A DNA stretch of 59,350 bases from Candidatus Kaelpia aquatica (GCA_030765335.1 JAVCCU010000014.1:1-59350), one strand, 5' to 3'; positions 18,280 through 28,024 are shown, numbered from the stretch's first letter. Notes: a model not told the origin generated them from the letters alone. A program made the numbers and translations.

Positions 18280-18311
18280 GTTCAATTAAGAAAAACAACG
18301 TTGGATTTTCA

Positions 18312-18353
18312 GTCCCACGCTCTACCCTGCCTACCAGTAGATAGGCGTGGGTT
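18312..18353. other. Stem-loop between the aldolase gene and the pyr promoter
   Basis: CCCACGC (18314-18320) and GCGTGGG (18345-18351) form a 7-bp GC-rich stem, with CTACC/GGTAG-like pairing possible inside. No T run follows, so it is not a classical terminator; it may be a protective 3' structure for the aldolase mRNA or a small repeat unit. Confidence 0.45.
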
Positions 18354-18396
18354 ATCTCAAACAGTATTTATAATTAACCTTGCTTATAAAATCTTA

Positions 18397-19347
18397 TTAA
18401 TCTAGGTCTGAATCTATTATGCTTTCGTAAAACTCGCGATAATTTTCTTTTTTATCACTGTTGCGTAGAGCCATTGCTGCTCTGGGATGTTCATTTAGCA
18501 TACCTGATATAGCATATGGAATAATATAACCCCATTCTATTTGATCTCTTAAAGAAATAAACTCCTTAGATATCAGGTCTAGGATTGGGCGAATATCGAA
18601 CTTCGGATTTTTTAGAAAACCTATCAATAGCTCCAAAGGGCAATTACCTGCCGCGCGACCTATTCCGTAAACTGTTCCATCAAGGAAATTAGCGCCGTGT
18701 ATAATAGCCTCGATTGTATTACCGAAGGCAAGTTGCTGATGATTATGCCCGTGAAAACCTATCTCCTTTGTTTTTATGCTGGATTTAAATCTTTTGACTA
18801 ACTGTTCAACAGACTCCTGATATAATGAACCAAAGCTGTCTACAATGTAAACAACATCAACGTTGCTTTCCTTTTCAATCTGATCAAGCGCTTCGTCTAA
18901 ATCAGGTCCCTGATCACGTGAAATTGCCATAATATTAATAGTTGTCTCATATCCTTTTTTGTGAAAATCATTTACCATATGTATTGCCTTATCGACATCC
19001 TTAACATAGGAGGCGACTCTTATCATATCAACAGGACTTTCGTTAGCAGGTTTTATGTCATCTAACTCTACACGCTCTACATCAACCATGATAGATATCT
19101 TTATCTTGGAATCTATGCCGTCAACTACTTTTCTGATTACTGCATCGTCACAGAACTTCCAGGCACCATATTCTTTAGGTGAGAACAGTTTTTTAGAATT
19201 CCTGTAGCCAACTTCCGTATAATCAACATTCGACTCAGATAAAGCCTTATAAACCGCTCTTACAAAATTTTCTTCGAAAAAATGGTTATTAATAAGTCCC
19301 CCATCGCGAATAGTACAATCAAATACTTTAATTTGTGGTCGATACAT
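18397..19347 (-). CDS. DRE-TIM metallolyase-family aldolase (4-hydroxy-2-oxovalerate aldolase-like)
   Basis: 316 residues. The barrel starts with the metal-binding DCTIRDGG (10-17), has EVGYRNS, and the second metal site HGHNHQQLAFGN with an HxH pair; DGTVYGIGRAAGNCPLELL is the C-terminal barrel signature. This marks the HMGL-like family close to 4-hydroxy-2-oxovalerate aldolase. These proteins cleave or form C-C bonds next to a keto acid. No acetaldehyde dehydrogenase partner is nearby, so it may instead act in a lipid or surface-sugar branch; the substrate is unknown. It stands alone with its own upstream gap. Confidence 0.8.
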   Translation of the reverse strand: MYRPQIKVFDCTIRDGGLINNHFFEENFVRAVYKALSESNVDYTEVGYRNSKKLFSPKEYGAWKFCDDAVIRKVVDGIDSKIKISIMVDVERVELDDIKPANESPVDMIRVASYVKDVDKAIHMVNDFHKKGYETTINIMAISRDQGPDLDEALDQIEKESNVDVVYIVDSFGSLYQESVEQLVKRFKSSIKTKEIGFHGHNHQQLAFGNTIEAIIHGANFLDGTVYGIGRAAGNCPLELLIGFLKNPKFDIRPILDLISKEFISLRDQIEWGYIIPYAISGMLNEHPRAAMALRNSDKKENYREFYESIIDSDLD

Positions 19348-19436
19348 TTCTTCTCCTTTTATTTATTAAAAACTATTTTTTGAAAACACATTATACCAAC
19401 AAAATATATAATTATCCTTAGAAAATTATAATGTGT

Positions 19437-21125
19437 TTATATCTTATACCCGCTAGTTATAGGCATCCTCCTATCTTTACCAAAAGACTTAGGTGTAATC
19501 TTAATGCCAGGTGGAGATTGACGACGTTTATATTCATTGCTGTCTATCATCTTTATTACTTCTCTTACAACCTTTTTACTAAATCCATCTTTGACTATAT
19601 CATCAAAACTCATATCTTTCTCAATGTACTTTAAGATTATATCATCAAGCATATTATAGGGAGGGAGCGTATCCTGGTCTTTCTGATTAGGTCGCAATTC
19701 CGCAGAAGGCGCCTTCTTTATGATATTTAATGGGATAATAGGCTTTTTATCTAAACTATTTCTCCGTTTAGCCAGTTTATACGCTAAAGTCTTCGTAAGA
19801 TCCTTGATTACAGCAAAGCCACCAGCCATATCACCATAAAGAGTACAGTAGCCAACAGATACCTCCGATTTATTACCAGTAGTCAAGACTAAATAACCAA
19901 ACTTATTAGATAGGGCCATTAAAATATTGCCTCTTATTCTGGCCTGAATATTCTCCTCAGCTTTATTGAACTTTAAACCTTTAAAAAATGGCTTCATAGT
20001 TTTAAGGTAAGAACTATAGATATCGCCTATAGCAATCTCCATAGTTTTGATTCCTAAATTCGCTGCTAACCTTTGTGCATCTTTAACTGAAGATTTAGAC
20101 GAATATGCTGATGGCATTATTACTCCCAAGACAGAGCCTGCACCAAGAGCATCTCTTGCTATTGTCGCAACTAAAGCAGAGTCAATACCGCCTGATAAGC
20201 CTATGACAACTTTTGAGAAACCATTCTTTAGGACATAATCCTTGGTACCTAAGAGAAGGGCTGAATAGACCTCCTCTAATTCCCCCATAGGATTCTCTTT
20301 TGATTTTACAATAATAGGATTCTTTTTATTTGAATTTAAATTTGTCTCAATAAAACTACAGCTCTTTAAAGATCTTCTTTTCTTAATATCTTCAAAATTT
20401 AAATCTTTAAAGACAACGTCTTCTTCAAACTGTTTAGCCATGATTTCCAAAGACCCATTGTCGACAATCATGCTGGCACCATCAAAGACAAGCTCATCCT
20501 GAGCTCCAACTTGATTAACATATATAATTTTGGATTTACATTCTTTAGATATTCTCTCAAGCAACTTCTTGCGTTGATTAAACTTGCCCATATGATACGG
20601 AGAGGCTGAAACATTTATGATTGCATCTACACCACTCCAAATATTTCTAAGGCAAGAACTGTTATCGGTCCAGATATCCTCACATATTGTAATTGCAATC
20701 TTTATCCCATCTAGAGATATAACCATAGAATCTTTACCTTTAGAGAAGTATCTGCTCTCATCAAAGACCCCGTAGTTCGGCAAACAGATCTTTCTATAAT
20801 TCGCTACTATTTTTTTACCTTTTATTATGGCAATACTGTTATATATATTATTTTTGCTTTCTTCAACATAACCTATAAATGCTAGGCCTTTAAAACTATT
20901 GTTTTTAATTAGCTTATTAATAGCATCTTTACAATCTTTTCTGAAGTGAGGCTTTAGAATCAGATCTTCAGGAGGATAGCCGCAGAGAGCAAGCTCTGGA
21001 AAAACTATAATGTCAGGCTCATTAATAGCTGCCTTTTTTATGCATCTTGCTATCTCTTGACTATTTCCCTTTAAATCTCCAACTAAAGGATTAGTCTGTG
21101 CAATGGCGACTCTTAAAGATTTCAT
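19437..21125 (-). CDS. nadE: Glutamine-dependent NAD+ synthetase
   Basis: 562 residues. The N-terminal nitrilase-type amidase (1-260) frees ammonia from glutamine, with catalytic Glu44 in FPELALCGYPP, Lys in YRKICLPNYG and Cys in ICEDIW. The C-terminal synthetase (about 290-562) adenylates nicotinate adenine dinucleotide through the PP-loop GLSGGIDSALVA and makes NAD. Both halves look complete, so it does not depend on free ammonia. The gene is flanked by short gaps and may be transcribed alone. Confidence 0.96.
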   Translation of the reverse strand: MKSLRVAIAQTNPLVGDLKGNSQEIARCIKKAAINEPDIIVFPELALCGYPPEDLILKPHFRKDCKDAINKLIKNNSFKGLAFIGYVEESKNNIYNSIAIIKGKKIVANYRKICLPNYGVFDESRYFSKGKDSMVISLDGIKIAITICEDIWTDNSSCLRNIWSGVDAIINVSASPYHMGKFNQRKKLLERISKECKSKIIYVNQVGAQDELVFDGASMIVDNGSLEIMAKQFEEDVVFKDLNFEDIKKRRSLKSCSFIETNLNSNKKNPIIVKSKENPMGELEEVYSALLLGTKDYVLKNGFSKVVIGLSGGIDSALVATIARDALGAGSVLGVIMPSAYSSKSSVKDAQRLAANLGIKTMEIAIGDIYSSYLKTMKPFFKGLKFNKAEENIQARIRGNILMALSNKFGYLVLTTGNKSEVSVGYCTLYGDMAGGFAVIKDLTKTLAYKLAKRRNSLDKKPIIPLNIIKKAPSAELRPNQKDQDTLPPYNMLDDIILKYIEKDMSFDDIVKDGFSKKVVREVIKMIDSNEYKRRQSPPGIKITPKSFGKDRRMPITSGYKI

Positions 21126-21174
21126 ATTTAGATTCTAAAGGTATCTCTTAAGCTAAATCAAGCTAATATTAAAC

Positions 21175-22548
21175 CTATATGTAATGTATAGCTTTGTCAT
21201 TTAAAATCGCCAAAGCTTCTCCGATAACCTCACTTAATGTAGGATGCGGATGCACAACATCTATAAGCTCAGAGTAAGGAATTTTGAACTTTATAGCCAT
21301 AGTCAGCTCTGTTATTAGTTCTGTAACAGAAGAGCCGACAAGCCCTGCCCCCAATATCGTCTTGCTATTCTCATCTGCAATTAATTTAATAAAACCTTCT
21401 CTCTTTGATATCGCCCTTGCTTTACCTAGAGCATTAAAAGAAAATTTTGCAATCTTTACTTTAAAGCCCTGCTCTTTAGCCTCTGCCTCTTCTAAACCTA
21501 CGTAAGCAATCTCTGGGTCTGTATAGATACAATTAGGAATATAGGAATAGTCTAGTTCTTTTTTGATTCCAATTATATTTGAGACTGCAATATGAGCCCC
21601 ATAGCTTGCACTATGAGCTAACATAGGCCCGCCAATTAAATCCCCTATAGCATAAAGACCTTTAAGAGATGACTCTGTATTAGAGTTAACAGCGACGAAC
21701 TTATCTTTTAAATCAATGCCGGTATTATCTAAAACTTCTACGTTGGGATCTCTAGATATAGCAATAAGTGCAATTTGTGATGACAATCTATTCCCCGAAG
21801 AAAGATTAAATTCTAAAGACTCTTCTCTTTTTTTAAGATCAACAACTTTAGAAGAACTATATATCTTAACACCCTGCTTAACGAGACTAGACTCAACAAC
21901 CTTTGAAAGTTCACGCTCAACGTTAGGTAGGATGCTATCCATAGCTTCGACTAAAATTACCTCGCTGCCTAAGCGAGAAAAATGAGAAGCAAATTCAACC
22001 CCAATTGCTCCGGCACCTATTATCGTAATTGACTTTGGGATATAATCTAAATCTAATATTGTATCAGAGGAAAACACTCTCTTATTGTCAAACTCTATAC
22101 CTAAAAGAGGCTTAGGCCGTGAACCTGTTGCAACTATTATATTACTCGCTTCTATCTCTTCAGAACTATCCCCATCTTTAATTAGAATACGGTTTGATGA
22201 TAAGATCCTTGCCTCTTTAAATATTAAATCCACACCTCTTTTATCCAGCAGAAACTTAATGCCGCCTCGCAAAGATTCTACTAATGAGTCTTTCTCTTTT
22301 TTAAGCGACTTATAATCAAGACTTAAGGAGCCTTCTCCTAATCCAAAGTTTTTAGACTCTTTTATTTGAAGATACTTTTCGCTTTGATTTAGAAAATACT
22401 TCGTTGGAATGCAACCCCAATTAAGACAGACTCCGCCAAGATAACTCTTCTCTATTAGCAGAGTCTCTACTCCAGAAACGGCGGCAAGGAGGGCAGCCTG
22501 ATAACCTCCGGGTCCTGCGCCAATTACCGCAAGCTTTACATTTCTCAT
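21175..22548 (-). CDS. lpdA: Dihydrolipoyl dehydrogenase
   Basis: 457 residues. FAD-binding GAGPGGYQAALLAA at the start, redox-active cysteines 41 and 46 in GGVCLNWGCIPTK, a second Rossmann motif GAGAIGVEFASHFSRLG, and the C-terminal His-Glu pair in HPHPTLSEVIGEA. It reoxidises dihydrolipoamide of 2-oxoacid dehydrogenase or glycine cleavage complexes. No E1, E2 or gcv genes are in the window. The proximity to one-carbon genes makes glycine cleavage a reasonable guess. The stop lies one base from mdh start region, so the two are probably one transcript. Confidence 0.95.
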   Translation of the reverse strand: MRNVKLAVIGAGPGGYQAALLAAVSGVETLLIEKSYLGGVCLNWGCIPTKYFLNQSEKYLQIKESKNFGLGEGSLSLDYKSLKKEKDSLVESLRGGIKFLLDKRGVDLIFKEARILSSNRILIKDGDSSEEIEASNIIVATGSRPKPLLGIEFDNKRVFSSDTILDLDYIPKSITIIGAGAIGVEFASHFSRLGSEVILVEAMDSILPNVERELSKVVESSLVKQGVKIYSSSKVVDLKKREESLEFNLSSGNRLSSQIALIAISRDPNVEVLDNTGIDLKDKFVAVNSNTESSLKGLYAIGDLIGGPMLAHSASYGAHIAVSNIIGIKKELDYSYIPNCIYTDPEIAYVGLEEAEAKEQGFKVKIAKFSFNALGKARAISKREGFIKLIADENSKTILGAGLVGSSVTELITELTMAIKFKIPYSELIDVVHPHPTLSEVIGEALAILNDKAIHYI

Positions 22549-22549
22549 G

Positions 22550-23452
22550 CTAACTTAAAATCTTTTTATCTTTAAGAAAACTTAAAGATTCCTTGATCCC
22601 CTTTATTGATTCATCTAACTCTTCTTTTTGGAATTGATCTAAATCTAGTTCAATAATCTTCTCTATTCCATTAGATGATATTTCAACTGGAACACCAAAT
22701 GCTATATCGTTATAATCATACTCCCCATCCAATATAGCCACAGAAGGTATTATCTCTTTTTTATCACTTAATATAGCATCTAAAACAACTTTGACTCCGG
22801 CAGCTGGAGCAAAATAAGCGCTACCGCCCTTATAGTAAGATACAATTGTAGCCCCCGCCTCTTTTGTCTCTTCTTTAGAAAGCTCTACATTTTCTCCAGC
22901 ACCGTCAAAAATGCAGAACATATCCTTGCTATGTGAACCTATGACTTGAGGCTCAAAAACTGTGATATTCTCTCCTATATTCTTGCTTAAATAATACCTA
23001 AATCTACCCTTATCTAAAGCACCCGCCATGCCAATAAGCCTTTTTCTATCGATAGCAGTCTTATTGTAGAAATAATATGTTAAAACATCGACCGGATTAG
23101 AAACTATTATAAATATAGACTTTTCAATAAGACGTTTGTTGATACCGTTTATTATCTGATCTAATATTTTGGTATTAACCTCAAGGAGGTCAAATCTAGT
23201 CATTCCTTCTTTACGCGGCATACCAGCTGTTATCACAACAATATCTGCCTCTACTGTGCTTAGATCTTCAACTACTGTAAATTTAACATCTTTTTTTAAT
23301 ACTCCTCCGGCATGAGAGAGATCTAAAACCTTACCCTTTAAGATGTCTTTCTGAATATCATATATCAATACCTCATCAACAGAATCAGTAAATAGCATAA
23401 GATATCCTACATGAGCACCGACATTACCTGCGCCTATAATTAATATCTTCAT
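22550..23452 (-). CDS. mdh: Malate dehydrogenase
   Basis: 300 residues. NAD-binding GAGNVGAHVGYLM at the N-terminus. The substrate loop AGMPRKEGMTR (76-86) carries the two arginines that choose malate over lactate; lactate enzymes have Gln at the first selective site. The catalytic His is in IGSHSKDMF, an unusual form of the common GxHG motif. It interconverts malate and oxaloacetate. Downstream by one base lies lpdA. Confidence 0.88.
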   Translation of the reverse strand: MKILIIGAGNVGAHVGYLMLFTDSVDEVLIYDIQKDILKGKVLDLSHAGGVLKKDVKFTVVEDLSTVEADIVVITAGMPRKEGMTRFDLLEVNTKILDQIINGINKRLIEKSIFIIVSNPVDVLTYYFYNKTAIDRKRLIGMAGALDKGRFRYYLSKNIGENITVFEPQVIGSHSKDMFCIFDGAGENVELSKEETKEAGATIVSYYKGGSAYFAPAAGVKVVLDAILSDKKEIIPSVAILDGEYDYNDIAFGVPVEISSNGIEKIIELDLDQFQKEELDESIKGIKESLSFLKDKKILS

Positions 23453-23518
23453 AATAGATCAGATTTTAGCATAGAGAAGAGACTTTAACAACTCCTGTCA
23501 TTTCTATTTTGAACTAGG

Positions 23519-24448
23519 CTAAGATAAGTTTAATCTCTTGGAATCTAAATATATCTTAGGATCAAAGAAAACAGCATCAATATGTATCCCGGCATCCACT
23601 TTACCGCCAAAACTCTTATTGGTTCCAAAAGCAAAGTGAGCTGTATTGAGAACCTTCTCATCTTCTAATACATTGCCTGTTACTTTAGCTTCTGGATTTA
23701 AACCTATTCCAAACTCTGCTAAATTTAAAGCTTTATCACCAAAACTAGATATAGAATTCATAAACTTGCTAGGCTTACTCTTGATAAGTCTACCTCTCTC
23801 AATCCAGACCTTTACATCTTTGCTTAACCTGCCAAGGCCAGCAATTGAACCATCTATAACAATAACACCATTAGCTGAACCTTCAAGAGGTGCTATAAAA
23901 GCTTCGCCTGCAGGAAGATTGCCGAAGTCACCCTTATTTTTATAAATACCGTAATCTCCAAGGCCAATTCTACTCTCTATTGAAAAAGAGATATCGGTAC
24001 CTTTAGATGTTAGAACCCTGACCATTTTGGCTTTAGAGAGTTTGTCAGAAATCATTTTGACTAGACGTTTAATCTCCCTATAGTCCAGACTTAAACTACG
24101 CATTGCAACTTCATAGCTTATCCCAGGCATAGAAGCAATTCTAACCCCTGATTTAGAAGCCTCTCTTCTAGCTCTAGTATGCGAGAGTGATTTTGAGGTC
24201 ATAAGTAAAGCAACATCTGCAGTCTTAAGGATTTTAGCCACCGCAGAGGAAGGCTCTTGGCCATCTACTTCCATATCGGGTATTTTAACGAAGAGAGATT
24301 CAGGTCCTAACTTTAAAGAGATACCGTAGAAGAGATCGGCTATTGGATAAAGCAATCTATCTGTTATAAAGAGAAGGCTCTCTCCTCTCTTAAGCCCCAT
24401 GGAGTTAAACAATACATTATTTAAGAGAGCAACGTTTTTCATAGCCAA
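23519..24448 (-). CDS. M29-family aminopeptidase-like metalloprotein
   Basis: 309 residues. The C-terminal half matches peptidase family M29: GNLPAGEAFIAPLEGSANG with a metal-binding Glu, LAEFGIGLNPEA, then NTAHFAFGTN and AGIHIDAVFFD with the metal-binding His and Asp. The N-terminal half is the Rossmann-like domain of the family. M29 enzymes remove N-terminal residues from peptides with a two-metal site. At 309 residues it is shorter than the classical enzymes (about 370-410), as in the archaeal-type branch. The BatD-like gene begins 2 bases upstream of it. Confidence 0.85.
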   Translation of the reverse strand: MAMKNVALLNNVLFNSMGLKRGESLLFITDRLLYPIADLFYGISLKLGPESLFVKIPDMEVDGQEPSSAVAKILKTADVALLMTSKSLSHTRARREASKSGVRIASMPGISYEVAMRSLSLDYREIKRLVKMISDKLSKAKMVRVLTSKGTDISFSIESRIGLGDYGIYKNKGDFGNLPAGEAFIAPLEGSANGVIVIDGSIAGLGRLSKDVKVWIERGRLIKSKPSKFMNSISSFGDKALNLAEFGIGLNPEAKVTGNVLEDEKVLNTAHFAFGTNKSFGGKVDAGIHIDAVFFDPKIYLDSKRLNLS

Positions 24449-24450
24449 AT

Positions 24451-24882
24451 CTAATTTTTACTATTTTTACTCTCTAAACTATCGCTATATTTTTCAGATA
24501 AATTATTATTTTTACTCTTACCAACCTTTATCTCTACAGTTTCAACATCATATTTTATGCCCCCTGCTTCTACTTTAAATCCGGATATTTCAAGAGACCC
24601 TTCTTTAAGCGGGGCAAGCATGAAGATAAATTCTACAGAAGAGACCGCATCTCCAGTAGAGGTATTGAACTTGCTCGTCTTTCTGTTAGAGATAATATTA
24701 AAATCTTGAAGCTTAGGAATATTTAAAGTCGGCGTTGCTTTTAAGTCTCCTGCTATTAAAATCTTATACTTTAAAACCTCACCCAAAGATATACTCTCTC
24801 GATCTATGGAATATTCTATAGAGAACTCTTGAGCATAAAGACTGCTGGTTACCAAAAGCAAAAGAATCAAAAAATACTTCAT
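24451..24882 (-). CDS. BatD N-terminal-like exported protein (short)
   Basis: 143 residues with a signal peptide (1-17, cut near LYAQ). The remainder matches the first Ig-like domain of BatD oxygen-tolerance proteins: EYSIDRESISLGEVLKYKI, LPKLQDFNIIS-type and the EFIFMLAPLKEGSLEISGF strand pair. Full BatD has about 500 residues with several domains and a membrane anchor, so this is a single-domain relative or a truncated copy. The last 20 residues are Ser/Asn/Lys rich. No batA/B/C neighbours. Function unknown. Confidence 0.7.
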   Translation of the reverse strand: MKYFLILLLLVTSSLYAQEFSIEYSIDRESISLGEVLKYKILIAGDLKATPTLNIPKLQDFNIISNRKTSKFNTSTGDAVSSVEFIFMLAPLKEGSLEISGFKVEAGGIKYDVETVEIKVGKSKNNNLSEKYSDSLESKNSKN

Positions 24883-24897
24883 CGATATTTGAATAGA

Positions 24898-25764
24898 TTA
24901 GATTCTAATATTACGTCTCTTCTTAAGAGCCAGCAATAGATTCCTCATCAGCATAACTGTTGTGACTGGACCTACACCAGCAGGGACAGGAGTAATATAG
25001 CTAGCCCTCTTTTTAGCTTCCTCAAACTCAACATCTCCCACAATATTAGTGCCGACCTTATTTATGCCTACATCTATAACAATAGCACCCTCTTTTATCC
25101 ATTCACCTTTTATAAGCCCAGGCTTACCAACAGCCACAATGAGAACATCTGCTCTTTCAACATGAGCTTTTAACCTCTTGACCTTTGAGGTACCAATATG
25201 ACAAAGAGTGACGGTTGCAAGCTTGTCCGCAAGCAGCATGGCCAATGGCTTACCAACTATATGGCTATGTCCAATTACTACAACTTCAGAACCAACATAG
25301 TCTTCAACGCAGCTATCTAAAATATTCATAATAGCTGCAGCTGTAGGTGGTATCAATGCTGGATTAGAAGAGATAAGATCACCGAGATTCATAGGGTGAA
25401 TTCCTTCAATATCTTTAACTGGATCTATATCCAAAAGCAATGACCTGCAATCAAGAGAATCCGCCAGAGGCTGCATAATCATAATACCGTCTAAATTAGA
25501 ATCGCTGTTTAAGCTGGAGAGCTTCTGCTTTAAATTAGCCAGACTGAAATCTTGGCCCAATTTAAAGATCTGATATTCAACTCCTAAATAAGCTGCTAGT
25601 TTAGATTGAGCCTTTACATATATATCCGAAGCTGAATCACTACTGAAACAGAAAGCTGCCATCCTTGCTTTAACGCCATAAGATTCCTCTAACAAGAAGA
25701 ATTCCTTTTTTAAACCTTCGGTCAAAACCAAGGCTATGTTTTTACCATCTATTATATTATTCAT
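24898..25764 (-). CDS. folD: Bifunctional methylenetetrahydrofolate dehydrogenase / methenyltetrahydrofolate cyclohydrolase
   Basis: 288 residues. Catalytic Tyr and Lys lie in YVKAQSKLAAYLG, the NADP region in VIGHSHIVGKPLAMLL, and the C-terminal signature is TPVPAGVGPVTTVMLMRN. It interconverts methylene-, methenyl- and formyl-tetrahydrofolate. It is the third gene of fhs-fchA-folD and overlaps fchA by 8 bases, so formate can be carried to the methylene level by one operon. Confidence 0.95.
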   Translation of the reverse strand: MNNIIDGKNIALVLTEGLKKEFFLLEESYGVKARMAAFCFSSDSASDIYVKAQSKLAAYLGVEYQIFKLGQDFSLANLKQKLSSLNSDSNLDGIMIMQPLADSLDCRSLLLDIDPVKDIEGIHPMNLGDLISSNPALIPPTAAAIMNILDSCVEDYVGSEVVVIGHSHIVGKPLAMLLADKLATVTLCHIGTSKVKRLKAHVERADVLIVAVGKPGLIKGEWIKEGAIVIDVGINKVGTNIVGDVEFEEAKKRASYITPVPAGVGPVTTVMLMRNLLLALKKRRNIRI

Positions 25765-26344
25765 TCTCTATCTCCATCCTGATTCTTTTAAAATCTTCCC
25801 TTGCTCTTGCAATCTCCTTTTCATCAAAACCTGAAAATTCCTTAAGACTCATATCAATAGATTTTAAATTTATTTCAACGAAAATTAAAGCAGAATTAAA
25901 TGCTGCCTCTAAAAAACTGACCGCAGCTATAAGATCCGAAACAAACGTCTTTTTAATCTTACTTGCAGATCTATTTATTAGATCAAGGGCAGCTACGGCT
26001 ACTCTGATCATATCAAGGGGAACAGATGCTGCCTCACAATAAGCCTTCTGCATCTCGTCTCTATTAGCTGATTTATCTTTAATCAAATCATTTAATCTCA
26101 AATAGACCTCTCTATCTCTATCGATTAGAGCTAAAGTCTTTTCTGTGGCTTGATTTAGGAACAGCTCTATATTTTTAAGATCTTCTTTTTCGAAATTATT
26201 AAAACTATACAACAGACATTTCTTATACAGAGATACCCCGCAGCAGAGTACAGCAGCAGTAACGCTGCCTCCGCCTGGAGCTGGGATCTTCTCTCCTACA
26301 CCAACCAGATACTCCTTTAAGCTGCTGTCTATTAATCTATCCAT
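25757..26344 (-). CDS. fchA: Cyclodeaminase/cyclohydrolase family protein (FchA-like)
   Basis: 195 residues, all helical. The start region VGEKIPAPGGGSVTAAVLCCG is the folate-binding signature of the formiminotransferase-cyclodeaminase C-terminal family, and the helix with AAVSFLEAAFNSALIFVEINL is also typical. In acetogens FchA is methenyltetrahydrofolate cyclohydrolase. Since folD is also present, this could add cyclohydrolase capacity or act as a formimino-THF cyclodeaminase. Start shares one base with the fhs stop. Confidence 0.85.
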   Translation of the reverse strand: MDRLIDSSLKEYLVGVGEKIPAPGGGSVTAAVLCCGVSLYKKCLLYSFNNFEKEDLKNIELFLNQATEKTLALIDRDREVYLRLNDLIKDKSANRDEMQKAYCEAASVPLDMIRVAVAALDLINRSASKIKKTFVSDLIAAVSFLEAAFNSALIFVEINLKSIDMSLKEFSGFDEKEIARAREDFKRIRMEIENE

Positions 26345-27984
26345 TAAAAAAGCCCCTGGTATTCTCCTTTAGAAAATTTTATGTTCTCAAGCACCGGATG
26401 CTTGGGCAACCCAGGCAAAAGAAGCATATCTCCTGTAATCGGTATTAAGAAACCTGCACCACTTGATATCACAACATCTTTTATCAGCAACCTCCAATCC
26501 TCTCTAACCCCTTTAATTCTCGGATTGTGAGTCAAAGAGAACTGGGTCTTGGCTATACTCACTGGAAGCTTACCATAGCCGAGGCTCTGAAATGAATCTA
26601 TCTTCTCCTCTGCCTCTTTCGTATAATCAACCCCAGAAGCTCCATAGATATCTTCTGCTATTTTTAAAATTTTACTCTTAAGAGTCTGATTTAAACCATA
26701 GAGTGTTTTCATCTCACTCTTTCCTGAAGAGATGCTCGACAAAACCTTCTCTGCCAATTCATATCCGCCTTTAGAACCTTTAGCATACACATCAGATACT
26801 GCAACCTCAACCCCTAAAATATTAGAACAATAATCTTTCAAAGATTCAATCTCGCTATCCTTATCTTGCTTAAACCTATTTATACAGACAACGGGCTCAA
26901 GATTAAACCTACGCACAATTCCAATATGGTGCGAGAGATTGGCTAATCCCTTTTTTAAAGCAGCACTGCTGGCTCTGTTTATGTTTTCTAAATTAAGACC
27001 GCCATGATATTTTAAGGCCCGCAAAGAGACTACTAGCACAACTGAGGATATTTTAAAACCGCCCTTTCTGGCTACAATATCTATAAATTTTTCAAATCCC
27101 AGATCAGACCCGAAACCTCCTTCTGTTATAACATAATCTGCGAGCTTTAAAGCCATCTCAGTAGCTACAAGGCTAGAGTTACCATGGGCTATATTAGCAA
27201 ACGGGCCAGTATGCACAAAGACGGGGTCACCCTCTTGAGTCTGAATGAGATTAGGCATCATAGCGTCTTTTAGAAGAAGCGATATTGCAGGTACAACTTT
27301 TAGATCTTTAGCATAAACAGGAGCACCATCTTTATCGTAAGCAACCATAATGCGAGAGATCATTCTTTCGATATCTCTTCTGTTTTTAAAAAGAGCAAGT
27401 ATAGCCATCAGCTCAGATGCAGATGTAATCTTAAAACCGCTATTCCTAGGATAACCCTTATCCTTCAAGCTTAGACCAATAGAGATATCTCTTAAAGTTC
27501 TATCATTTACATCTAAAACTCTATCCCAAAGCACTCTATCTTTATCGATACCCAGCTTATTTCCCCAGTAAATATGGTTATCTATAACAGCAGCCAAAAG
27601 ATTATGAGCAGCAGTAATAGCATGGAAGTCGCCTGTTAAGTGGAGATTTACATCGGAGAATGGATAGAGGGAGGCTTTTCCGCCTCCAGCTGCCCCTCCT
27701 TTTCTACCAAAGACAGGCCCCAGCGAAGGCTGGCGCAAACAGAGTAAGGCCTTTTTACCCATTCTATTCAAACTTTGAGCTAATCCTATAGATGTTGTTG
27801 TTTTACCTTCACCTGAAGGAGTAGGGTTTATAGAGGTTACGAATATGAGCTTACCTTCTTTTCTATTTTCAAACTTCTCTCGAACAGACAATTTAACCTT
27901 GGCTTTAAAGTCTCCATAGGCTAAATAATCCTTACTACTTAATCCAATTCCGCTTGCAACATCTGTAATTTTCTTGATTTTCAT
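26344..27984 (-). CDS. fhs: Formate-tetrahydrofolate ligase
   Basis: About 546 residues. The ATP site is TPSGEGKTTTSIGL, and the family features RQPSLGPVFGRKGGAAGGGK and FGSDLGFEKF are intact. Makes 10-formyl-THF from formate. The frame can be extended four codons to a TTG at 27996, but the ATG at 27984 gives a more normal start and has a weak GAG upstream. With fchA and folD it forms the first steps of the methyl branch of the Wood-Ljungdahl pathway or a serine/purine one-carbon supply; no metF or CODH gene is visible here. Confidence 0.95.
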   Translation of the reverse strand: MKIKKITDVASGIGLSSKDYLAYGDFKAKVKLSVREKFENRKEGKLIFVTSINPTPSGEGKTTTSIGLAQSLNRMGKKALLCLRQPSLGPVFGRKGGAAGGGKASLYPFSDVNLHLTGDFHAITAAHNLLAAVIDNHIYWGNKLGIDKDRVLWDRVLDVNDRTLRDISIGLSLKDKGYPRNSGFKITSASELMAILALFKNRRDIERMISRIMVAYDKDGAPVYAKDLKVVPAISLLLKDAMMPNLIQTQEGDPVFVHTGPFANIAHGNSSLVATEMALKLADYVITEGGFGSDLGFEKFIDIVARKGGFKISSVVLVVSLRALKYHGGLNLENINRASSAALKKGLANLSHHIGIVRRFNLEPVVCINRFKQDKDSEIESLKDYCSNILGVEVAVSDVYAKGSKGGYELAEKVLSSISSGKSEMKTLYGLNQTLKSKILKIAEDIYGASGVDYTKEAEEKIDSFQSLGYGKLPVSIAKTQFSLTHNPRIKGVREDWRLLIKDVVISSGAGFLIPITGDMLLLPGLPKHPVLENIKFSKGEYQGLF

Positions 27985-28005
27985 AAAAGATCTCAATTTA
28001 AAAAT

Positions 28006-28024
28006 ATAGTTAAAACATAACTAT
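28006..28024. promoter_or_regulatory. Inverted repeat upstream of fhs
   Basis: ATAGTTA and TAACTAT (7 bp each) flank a five-base centre about 22 bases before the fhs start. It could be an operator or a weak rnhB-side terminator. Only the symmetry is seen. Confidence 0.35.

Noticed and set aside
22550-23452. Lactate dehydrogenase
   Set aside because: The substrate loop has PRKEGMTR with Arg at the selective site, the malate pattern, not the Gln of lactate enzymes.
24451-24882. BatD gene broken by a frameshift
   Set aside because: Only 15 bases and then folD lie upstream and an aminopeptidase follows directly, leaving no room for missing BatD domains; a naturally short form fits better.
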